Assembly: GCA_035949375.1 (NCBI GenBank)
Contig: DASZIG010000057.1
Location: 1-64,000, forward strand
Length of the DNA: 64,000 nt
Origin: Gp13-AA77 sp035949375
GTDB lineage: Bacteria > Acidobacteriota > Terriglobia > UBA7540
Reading direction: 5' to 3'
The notes under the pieces are model-generated. The model was not told the origin of the DNA, did not search any database, and saw only the letters and a program-made list of their open reading frames with translations. Positions 57,554-64,000 of the stretch are shown here, piece after piece; the stretch's first letter is position 1, and each line of letters begins with the position of its first letter. The position numbers and the translations under genes were made by a program.

Positions 57554-60284
57554 ACTGCCGGGCGGCGCGGCGCATGGCGAAGGGCCCGAGTGGAAGACCG
57601 AGATCGGCCGGCGATTGTCAGGCTTAAAGCTCGTACCGGCGCGCGAGGCGGAGATTGTGGAGGAGCTGGCGCAGCACCTCGACGATCGTTACCGCGAACT
57701 CGTGGCGGCGGGAGTTGCAGAGGCGGAAGCGCGGCGCACGGTCCTCGATGATCTCAGCGACCCGCAAGCGCTTGCTCGCGGGTTGCGCTACGTCGAGAGT
57801 CCCATAAGCACGGAGCCCGTGGTTCCGGGCACAATTGGAAAGGGGAGCATCATGGGTGACCTCGGGCAGGACTTGCGTTACGGGCTTCGCATGCTGGGCA
57901 AGAACCGCGGTTTCACAGCGGTGGCCGTGCTGACGCTCGCGCTCGGAATCGGCGCCAACACGGCCATCTTCAGCGTGCTCGATGCCGTGCTCCTGCGTCC
58001 GCTTCCGTACCCCGAGTCGCAGCAGCTCGTCAAGGTCTGGACCCGCTTCACCGGAATCGGATTGCCGAACGACCAGAACTGGGTGTCGCCTCCGGAATTC
58101 AGAGACTTTCAGCAGCTCAACAAGAGCTTCGCCGATCTCGCCGCCATTTCAACGGGCACTTTCAATATCGGGGTGAAGGGCAGCCCGGCACGCGTGATCG
58201 GGGCGGCCGTCTCTCCGAGCCTCTTTCGGATTCTGGGCGCGCAGGCGCGTCTCGGCCGGACATTTCTGGATGAAGAGGGCGAGCCCGGCCACGAGCACGA
58301 GGTCGTTCTCAGCTACGGGCTCTGGTTGAGGGCCTTTGGCGCGAGCCCGAACGTGATCGGCACCATCGTTCGCGTGGACGCGGTCCCGATGACCGTCGTC
58401 GGGGTGATGCCCGCCGGATTCGCCTATCCGCAGGACGCTGAAATCTGGGGCCCGCTCGCCTTTGAGCCAAGCGACCTTGCGCCGGATAGCCGCGGCGGCC
58501 ATGGGCTCGAAGTGCTGGCTCGCATCAAGCCCGGGCTCTCCTTCGCCCAGGTCAGAACGGACATGGACCGCGTGGGCAAGACGATGATCGAGCAGAATCG
58601 CGCTTACCCGTATGAGAAATACGGCTTCAGGATCATCTTGAACCCGCTTCTGGAGGAGACCGTCGGAGACGTGAAGGCGTCCTTGTGGGTGCTGATGGCG
58701 GCGGTGGCGCTGGTTCTGCTGATCGCCTGCGCCAACGTCGCCAACCTGCTGTTGGTGCGCGCTTCCGGACGGCAGAAGGAGACCGCGGTTCGGGTCGCTC
58801 TGGGCGCCAGCCCCGGACGCGTGGCGCGTCAGTTGCTCACGGAGAGCACGCTCCTGGCATTGTTCGGAGGCCTCGCCGGACTCATCATCACCCCCTGGGT
58901 GCTGCACGGACTGGTTGCGCTCAGTGCCACCGCGCTTCCCCGCGTGGTCGAGACCGGAATCAGTGGCCCGGCGCTCGCCTTCACGCTGGCGGTGTCACTC
59001 GCCACGGGGATTCTCTTTGGCCTCGCACCGGCGCTCGAGGCTCAACGTAAAGGCACCTACGACGTGCTCAAGAGCGGGCGCACCACGCAGGCCAGCCCGT
59101 CGAACCGGCTGCGGGGCGTACTGGTGATCGGCGAAACCGCGCTCTCGCTCATCCTGCTCGCGGGTGCGGGACTTCTGCTCCGGAGCTTCGTGCAAATCCT
59201 CAGAGTGGATCCCGGCTTTCGTCCCGAGGGTGTGCTGACGATGCGAGTCTCGCTGCCGGACGCGAAGTACCACCAGCCCGAACAAGTCCGCGCCTTCTAT
59301 CGCGATCTACTCGGCCGCATCCAAAGCCTGCCCGGGGTGGATGGGGCGGGCGCAATCACTCTCCTGCCCCTCGGCGGATTGAATGGCTCCGGCACCACGA
59401 CCATTGACACCCATGCAGTTCCGCTCGATGACCGGGAGCCCGAAGTGGATTACCGCGGGGTGACTGCCGGCTACTTCAAAGCCATGGGAATCTCGCTCGT
59501 GCGCGGGCGCTATTTCGATGACGGAGATTCCGAGACCGCGCAGCTTGTCACCATTGTGGACGACACCCTGGCGAACACGTACTGGCCGAACCAGGATCCC
59601 ATCGGCCAGCGGCTCCACCTTGGCGACCCAAAGTCCATGCCTCGCTGGATGACCGTAGTCGGCGAGGTCCGCCACGTTCGCAATCGGACGCTCGAAGCGC
59701 GTTCACGAGTCGAGCTGTACTGGCCTCAAGCTCAGAACCCTTCGGGATCGATGGCCCTGGTCATTCACGCGTCCGGGAACCCCATGACTCTTGCCCCAAC
59801 CGTGCAGAAGGAAGTCTCCCTCATGGATCCGGATCTGCCCGTCTTTCAGGTTCGGAGCATGACCGAGGTCATGGGCGAATCTGTGGCCCGCCGTCGCCTG
59901 GCCTTGATTCTGCTCGGCGTTTTCGCAGGCCTCGCGCTGCTGCTGGCCTCGATTGGGATCTATGGCGTGACGTCTTACACCGTAACCCAGCGGCAGCAGG
60001 AAATCGGATTACGAATGGCCCTGGGCGCCCGGCGCAGCCAGGTGCTGCGGCTCGTCCTCGGGCAGGGCATGTCGCTGACCCTGGCCGGACTCGGGATCGG
60101 CCTGTTGGCGGCGCTGCTGCTGACGCGCCTGATGGGCAGCCTGTTGTTTGCAGTGCGGCCGGCGGATCCGCTGGCTCTGGGGAGCGCCGCCGTACTCCTG
60201 ACCGCCGTGGCCTTGCTCGCCATCCTCATTCCCGCGGGGCGGGCGACCAGGGTGGATCCTGTAGTGGCGCTGCGCTACGAGTAA
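57546..60284 (+). CDS. ADOP-type MacB/FtsX ABC permease
   Basis: This 912-residue permease is the acidobacterial duplicated orphan permease type. Residues about 15-85 form the prefix domain (VEELAQHLDDRYRELVAAGV), followed by DLRYGLRMLGKNRGFTAVAVLTLALGIGANTAIFS, the first MacB periplasmic domain, an FtsX segment near 380-440, a second MacB_PCD and a final FtsX region beginning LALLLASIGIYGVTSYTVTQRQQEIGLRMALG. Eight membrane helices are visible. No ATPase or membrane-fusion gene is adjacent, so the motor must come from elsewhere. Such PadR-coupled permeases are especially numerous in Acidobacteriota. Confidence 0.93.
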   Translation: MPELPGGAAHGEGPEWKTEIGRRLSGLKLVPAREAEIVEELAQHLDDRYRELVAAGVAEAEARRTVLDDLSDPQALARGLRYVESPISTEPVVPGTIGKGSIMGDLGQDLRYGLRMLGKNRGFTAVAVLTLALGIGANTAIFSVLDAVLLRPLPYPESQQLVKVWTRFTGIGLPNDQNWVSPPEFRDFQQLNKSFADLAAISTGTFNIGVKGSPARVIGAAVSPSLFRILGAQARLGRTFLDEEGEPGHEHEVVLSYGLWLRAFGASPNVIGTIVRVDAVPMTVVGVMPAGFAYPQDAEIWGPLAFEPSDLAPDSRGGHGLEVLARIKPGLSFAQVRTDMDRVGKTMIEQNRAYPYEKYGFRIILNPLLEETVGDVKASLWVLMAAVALVLLIACANVANLLLVRASGRQKETAVRVALGASPGRVARQLLTESTLLALFGGLAGLIITPWVLHGLVALSATALPRVVETGISGPALAFTLAVSLATGILFGLAPALEAQRKGTYDVLKSGRTTQASPSNRLRGVLVIGETALSLILLAGAGLLLRSFVQILRVDPGFRPEGVLTMRVSLPDAKYHQPEQVRAFYRDLLGRIQSLPGVDGAGAITLLPLGGLNGSGTTTIDTHAVPLDDREPEVDYRGVTAGYFKAMGISLVRGRYFDDGDSETAQLVTIVDDTLANTYWPNQDPIGQRLHLGDPKSMPRWMTVVGEVRHVRNRTLEARSRVELYWPQAQNPSGSMALVIHASGNPMTLAPTVQKEVSLMDPDLPVFQVRSMTEVMGESVARRRLALILLGVFAGLALLLASIGIYGVTSYTVTQRQQEIGLRMALGARRSQVLRLVLGQGMSLTLAGLGIGLLAALLLTRLMGSLLFAVRPADPLALGSAAVLLTAVALLAILIPAGRATRVDPVVALRYE

Positions 60285-60286
60285 GG

Positions 60287-60342
60287 CGCCGAATCTGCAA
60301 GCAGAGAGCGACGAACAAGGGGCTTGCTTTGCACATTCGGCG
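60287..60342 (+). terminator. Nested hairpin after the permease gene
   Basis: CGCCGAAT (60287-60294) pairs with ATTCGGCG (60335-60342), and GCAAGC (60297-60302) with GCTTGC (60322-60327). It starts two bases after the TAA stop. There is no T run, so it may be a rho-independent-like stop or an RNA-stabilising end. Confidence 0.5.
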
Positions 60343-60514
60343 TCAATAACCCTCGGGCTGCGGAGGCGAACCAGAACTCACCGCATTCCACCCACAGTCC
60401 CTCTGCGGCTAAACTCCAAGTTCAGGCCGTCATCAAAATTCGGCGCCGTCTGCGATCGCGCCATCACCCGCCCTGCGCTAAAATATCTTGGAATCGTTTT
60501 CTGCGGAGGGAATA

Positions 60515-60793
60515 GTGCCTGTCAAGATCAATGGAGTGCTGCCCAAGCCGGTAGATGGAATCGTGCGCGAGGTCCTGCGCCGCGCCCTCGATCCCCGGCC
60601 TGAAGCTTTCGTGGTCCACATCTCGTGGCCCCACGCCGACATGGTCATCCATGTCCAGCAACCGTTCGAGAAACGGCTGAAGTTTTGCAACCCTGGCGAG
60701 TCCGACATTACCCGGGAGCTCTACACCACCGTGATGGAGATTGCCGAAGGCGAGCTCGGGCCGCACCCGGTGGACAGCGCGCGGCGGTTGTAG
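60515..60793 (+). CDS. Small conserved-looking protein of unknown function
   Basis: I do not recognise this 92-residue protein. It begins VKINGVLPKPVDGIVREVLRRALDPRPEAF, and later contains HISWPHADMVIHVQQPFEKRLKFCNPGESDI, a composition and secondary structure of a small folded domain. The GTG at 60515 has GGAGGG four bases upstream, and a TAAAAT box lies near 60479. It stands alone between the permease gene and the convergent TauE gene. Confidence 0.6.
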   Translation: MPVKINGVLPKPVDGIVREVLRRALDPRPEAFVVHISWPHADMVIHVQQPFEKRLKFCNPGESDITRELYTTVMEIAEGELGPHPVDSARRL

Positions 60794-60882
60794 AATCGCC
60801 GCGCTGTGCGTCGACGGCCAAGCGGAGGTGTCACGAAAAGAGTGGCTAGAAGTCGGGCGGCTGTTCGCGATCCAGGTGGCGG

Positions 60883-61656
60883 CTACAGCAGTTTGGCGCC
60901 GAGATAGAAAAGGGTCGTGGCGAGCACGGGCCGCAGCACTTTCTCGGGGAAGACGACGCTCAGCCGGCTGCCGATCACGACGCCGGGAACCGAGCCAATC
61001 AGCAAGGCAATAAGGAGCTTGCCATTCACCGTGCCGAGCCCCAGATGGCCGACGGCGGCGACGCCGACTAGGAACAGGGCGTGGAAAATGTCAGAACCCA
61101 CCAGCTTCTTGAGGGGCGTGGTGGGGTAAATGAACACGAGCGACGCCACGATGAGGCTGCCACTGCCCACCGACGTGATGCTCACCAAGAAACCCACGAC
61201 AAAGCCGATGACGCTCGTCAGCCAACGCGGTCCCATGACCAACCCTTCGACACCGAGCACAGGAAGGCGCGAACCGAAAATGGACCGGAAGAACAGGCTC
61301 AGCGCCACGCCGATCAGCGCCGTGCCGAGAACCATCACCACCAGCTTGTCTTCAGACTTGATGCCATTATGGCGGAGAACGGCCAGCAGCCCGATACCGA
61401 GCAATGCGCCCGGAATGCTGCCGACCGCCAGCCTCTTGACGATCCGGTTGTCAACCGTGTGCTGCTTGATGTGGACAATCGAGCCTACGCCCTTGGTCAA
61501 GGCGTTCCACACCAAATCCGTTCCCACCGCCAAGGAGGGCCGAGCCAGTTTGAAAAGGATCAGCGCCGGTGTCATAAGCGCACCGCCACCCATGCCGGTG
61601 AGACCGATCAGCAGGCCAACAAACAAACCCAGGAGCGAAACCTTGTAATCCATCAA
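60883..61656 (-). CDS. TauE/SafE-family sulfite or anion exporter
   Basis: This 257-residue protein has about eight hydrophobic helices and two diagnostic glycine-rich motifs of the TauE/SafE family: LFVGLLIGLTGMGGGALMTPAL near the start and GFVVGFLVSITSVGSGSLIVASLV in the middle. Members export sulfite, sulfoacetate or other small anions. It is single, between convergent genes, and two direct repeats lie upstream of its start region. Confidence 0.88.
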   Translation of the reverse strand: MMDYKVSLLGLFVGLLIGLTGMGGGALMTPALILFKLARPSLAVGTDLVWNALTKGVGSIVHIKQHTVDNRIVKRLAVGSIPGALLGIGLLAVLRHNGIKSEDKLVVMVLGTALIGVALSLFFRSIFGSRLPVLGVEGLVMGPRWLTSVIGFVVGFLVSITSVGSGSLIVASLVFIYPTTPLKKLVGSDIFHALFLVGVAAVGHLGLGTVNGKLLIALLIGSVPGVVIGSRLSVVFPEKVLRPVLATTLFYLGAKLL

Positions 61657-61726
61657 GCCTCAATTCGAGCAGAGAGTTCTGAACCCCTTCGTCCAATCCC
61701 CGAGTAGATTCATCGTGTCTATAGGT

Positions 61727-61805
61727 TTGCAAGGGTATCACACCCCAGTCGCCCCTGCCAAGCGTCCAAATGTTACCAAGACGACTATTGCAGGGATATG
61801 ACACC
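61727..61805. promoter_or_regulatory. Pair of direct repeats upstream of the TauE gene
   Basis: TTGCAAGGGTATCACACC (61727-61744) and TTGCAGGGATATGACACC (61788-61805) repeat 61 bp apart, about six helical turns. They lie upstream of the TauE/SafE gene and just beyond the end of the sugar-epimerase gene. They could be operators or a short duplication. Confidence 0.35.
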
Positions 61806-61842
61806 GATGTTAACGCATCGTTGCCAGAGCCGCTTGCTATTT

Positions 61843-62796
61843 TCAGGCCCAGGTGCGGCTGATGAGGTCTTCGAGGTAAGCCTTCTCTTTCTTAAGATCT
61901 TCCATTTGTTTGGGCCCCGAGATCTCGCGTTCGATGGTGATTGCGCCCTGGTATCCGAGGTCCTTGAGTCGCGCCAGGAGTTTCGGGAAGTCGACGCGGC
62001 CGCTCCCGATCGGCACTTCTTCACCGAGGTCGTGCGGATTGGTGGGGTAGAGGCCGTCTTTGGCGTGAACACCGTGCACGTAGCGGCCTACGACTTCGAG
62101 CGCATCGACGGGGTTCGCCTTGCCGTAAAGGATCAGATTCCCGCAGTCGAAGTTCAAGCCCTGGTTGTCGAGTCCGACATCCTGAATTGCGCGCAGCAAG
62201 GTGACCGGAGTTTCTTGGCCGGTCTCGTAGCGGAACTGCTGAGAGTGTTCGCGGCAATAGCCGGCCACTTCGCGGATGGCGTCCACCGCCTCTTTGTAGA
62301 CAGGGTCGTTTGGGTTTTCGGGAATAAAGCCACAATGCGTTTGTACCGCGGGAATCCCGAGGATTTGGGCAAAGTCGGAAGCTCGCTTGATGTGCTCGAT
62401 GCGCGTGGCGCGGTATTCGCGGGGCACCAGGCCGATGGTGAGCGGGCCCTTGTAGAAGTCATAATCCTCCGGGCCCGGACCGGTGACCACGAGAGAAGTC
62501 GCCTCCAGATGGTAATGTGCCAAGGCTTCGCGCAGACGCTCGGCCGCCTCCGGCCCGTAGGTATTGGCGAGCACCTGGCAGGTGGGAACGCCCAGTTGGT
62601 GGACCTTGCCGAGCGCCTCCTCCGGATTCTCGTCCACGCCGACGATCAAACCGAGCGGCATGGGTCTGGCAGGCTGCTTCTGCGCCGCCGACGGAGCCTG
62701 GCCGGGCGCCGTCTGGATCGCGTCCCCGAGGCGCGCCGCAGCCCATGCCCCCGTAGCGGAGATCTCCAGAAATTCGCGGCGGTCAATCGGGTTCAT
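61843..62796 (-). CDS. Tat-type sugar phosphate isomerase/epimerase (TIM barrel)
   Basis: This 317-residue protein has a twin-arginine-like leader (DRREFLEISATGAWAAARLGDA) and an AP-endonuclease-2/xylose-isomerase-like TIM barrel. GVPTCQVLANTYGPEAAERLREAL, VQTHCGFIPENPND, NFDCGNLILYGKANPVDALEV and GSGRVDFPKLLARLKDLGYQGAITIEREI contain the usual metal-binding Glu/His/Asp positions. It probably acts on a sugar in the periplasm. It is followed by an intergenic stretch and the TauE gene on the same strand. The substrate is unknown. Confidence 0.85.
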   Translation of the reverse strand: MNPIDRREFLEISATGAWAAARLGDAIQTAPGQAPSAAQKQPARPMPLGLIVGVDENPEEALGKVHQLGVPTCQVLANTYGPEAAERLREALAHYHLEATSLVVTGPGPEDYDFYKGPLTIGLVPREYRATRIEHIKRASDFAQILGIPAVQTHCGFIPENPNDPVYKEAVDAIREVAGYCREHSQQFRYETGQETPVTLLRAIQDVGLDNQGLNFDCGNLILYGKANPVDALEVVGRYVHGVHAKDGLYPTNPHDLGEEVPIGSGRVDFPKLLARLKDLGYQGAITIEREISGPKQMEDLKKEKAYLEDLISRTWA

Positions 62797-62921
62797 TCGT
62801 CAGCCTCCTCCGGCCATGCCGGTCTCAGAGTCGCAGCGGGAAGCTCATCGTACACCAACTCGAGCCTTCGATGTGCCCACCTTGCGCTTGAACTTCGCAC
62901 GGAATCGGGGAAAATGGACAG

Positions 62922-64000
62922 GTGGTTTTGGAATACAGAAAGGCCTGGCTGCTTGCTTTGCTCGTTCTGTCCCTGACGGCGCGCGCGGAGAAGTTGCGGG
63001 CACAGGTCCCGGCTTCGGGCCAACAGGAAGGGACAACGCCGTCCGGACCGGCAGCGGGCACGCTGGCAGTGACCGCCCTCGACGAAACCAAAGTGGCGGT
63101 GCAATCCGCACGGGTGACGGTCACCGGTTCGGGCAGAATTGCGGTCTGCGAAACGGACTACGCCGGTCACTGCCAGGTCGCCGGACTTACGCCCGGCGGT
63201 TACGAGATCCGCGTGGAGAAGGAGGGCTACTTTGCGGCACTCGAAAAGAACGTGGAGGTGGGCGCCGGCGAGAGCGCAGCCGTCGACGTCACGCTCAGTC
63301 ATCAGCGGGAACTCGTCGAGCGTGTGAATGTGGTGTACTCCCCGCCTGCCATCGATCCCGAGAAGACCACCCTGAGCAATACGCTGAATGAGCGCGACGT
63401 GATCGACCTGCCGTACTTCGTGGAGCGCGACGTGCTCTACTCCTTCCCCCTGCTGCCCGGCGTGCTGCCGGACGCGACCGGGCAGATTCACGTGGACGGC
63501 TCCGACAGCCCGCAGACGATCTATCTGCTCGACGGGTTCACCTTCAATGCCCCGGAGAGCCGGAATTATCTCGCCAAGCTTAGTGTGGACGCCGTCCGTT
63601 CGGTGACGCTCCAGAATTCGCGCTATCCCGCCGAGTACTGGGGCGGCTCGGGCGGAGTGCTCACCGTCGCGACCGGCATGGGCGACGATCATTTCCGTTT
63701 CGTGGGCACTGACTTCGTGCCCTCGCTGATCGAACAGCACGGGATCCACATCGGAAGCTTCTACCCGCGTTTCATGGTGACGGGTCCGCTGAAAAAGGGT
63801 AAGGCGTGGTTCCTTTTCGCGCCCCAGGTGGAGTACGACCAGACCTTCTATTCCGATCTGCCTTCGGGCCAGAACAACGTGCCGTCCTGGAGCTACAGTC
63901 CGCTCGCCAAGGCCCAGGTGAACATCGCGTCCAATAACATTCTGACAGGGACATTTCTTTTCAACGGCTACGGGCAGAATAACGCCGGACTGTCGCAATT
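62922..64000 (+). CDS. TonB-dependent receptor with carboxypeptidase-regulatory domain (partial)
   Basis: The frame stays open to the window end. It begins with a signal peptide (RKAWLLALLVLSLTARA) from a GTG at 62922 (or TTG at 62928). Residues about 45-125 form a carboxypeptidase-regulatory-like/PEGA domain (GLTPGGYEIRVEKEGYFAALEKNVEV). The plug domain follows: LNERDVIDLPYFVERDVLYSFPLLPGV with HVDGSDSPQTIYLLDGF and SVDAVRSVTLQNSRYPAEYWGGSGG. The barrel starts after about residue 250. Such Oar-like receptors import or bind large substrates through TonB. The C-terminus lies beyond the window. Confidence 0.85.
   Translation, partial: MVLEYRKAWLLALLVLSLTARAEKLRAQVPASGQQEGTTPSGPAAGTLAVTALDETKVAVQSARVTVTGSGRIAVCETDYAGHCQVAGLTPGGYEIRVEKEGYFAALEKNVEVGAGESAAVDVTLSHQRELVERVNVVYSPPAIDPEKTTLSNTLNERDVIDLPYFVERDVLYSFPLLPGVLPDATGQIHVDGSDSPQTIYLLDGFTFNAPESRNYLAKLSVDAVRSVTLQNSRYPAEYWGGSGGVLTVATGMGDDHFRFVGTDFVPSLIEQHGIHIGSFYPRFMVTGPLKKGKAWFLFAPQVEYDQTFYSDLPSGQNNVPSWSYSPLAKAQVNIASNNILTGTFLFNGYGQNNAGLSQ

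Noticed and set aside
62793..63998. Long minus-strand frame opposite the TonB receptor
   Set aside because: The plus strand encodes a clear signal peptide, regulatory domain and plug; the opposite frame is a shadow.
1..64000. tRNA or rRNA genes
   Set aside because: No T-loop GGTTCGAATCC-type sequence with matching acceptor stem was seen on either strand; a dedicated scan was not possible.

Overview
The window is a high-GC chromosomal segment that looks like an acidobacterium. The main pointers are an ADOP-type MacB/FtsX permease with an N-terminal prefix domain, translationally coupled to a PadR repressor; Oar-like TonB receptors with a carboxypeptidase-regulatory N-terminal domain (one partial, one collapsed remnant); a Ser/Thr-kinase plus TPR remnant; a large secreted tricorn-type protease; and many short-word intergenic repeats. 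This assignment is an inference from gene content. No rRNA, tRNA or CRISPR array was seen.

Layout. 0-5 kb: kynureninase-like PLP enzyme and tricorn-like protease. 4.9-7 kb (minus): a BCP-type peroxiredoxin whose catalytic cysteine codon is TGA, then gatB. 7-10 kb (minus): a three-gene cobalamin/heme/siderophore ABC importer. 10.1-12.3 kb (plus): a LON-domain protein and a magnesium-chelatase-like ATPase, each starting almost directly after a TATAAT box. 12.3-19.3 kb (minus): zwf and gnd, a partial cytochrome c maturation set (ccmD, unknown small membrane protein, ccmC, ccmB), a LolA-like protein, a DUF971 protein and the Fe-S carrier ATPase Mrp. 19.4-21.7 kb: a gene-poor stretch with a possible 29-aa membrane peptide and a decayed kinase gene. 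21.7-26 kb (minus): two ABC exporter half-transporters separated by a small four-helix-bundle gene enclosed in 19-bp inverted repeats. 26-32.5 kb: a candidate structured RNA with terminator, exported proteins, a P450 with a MobB-like P-loop gene, a TonB receptor remnant and a trans-sulfuration enzyme.

32.9-55.3 kb (plus) is an exopolysaccharide locus: sigma-54 activator with a degenerate receiver, winged-helix protein, NusG paralogue, Wza export protein, Wzc-type tyrosine kinase, TPR/jelly-roll protein, ligase/polymerase, flippase, five glycosyltransferases, a second polymerase, a nucleotide-sugar epimerase, a FecR-like exported protein and, after a repeat island, a WecB epimerase. From 34.5 to 52.6 kb the genes run in one direction, many overlapping by 4-17 nt, which suggests one long transcript with NusG-paralogue antitermination. 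Two nearly identical ~100-bp direct repeats lie 21 kb apart around most of the locus.

55.3-64 kb: TPR protein, DinB-like protein, PadR plus ADOP permease, a small conserved-looking protein, TauE/SafE permease, Tat-type sugar epimerase and a TonB receptor that runs off the end.

The strongest unusual signal is the peroxiredoxin: an in-frame TGA exactly at the peroxidatic position, with a perfect 7-bp hairpin 14 nt downstream, as expected for selenocysteine. A second theme is short-period tandem duplication (12-17 nt) and word-like repeats at gene 3' ends, often overlapping the stop codon.
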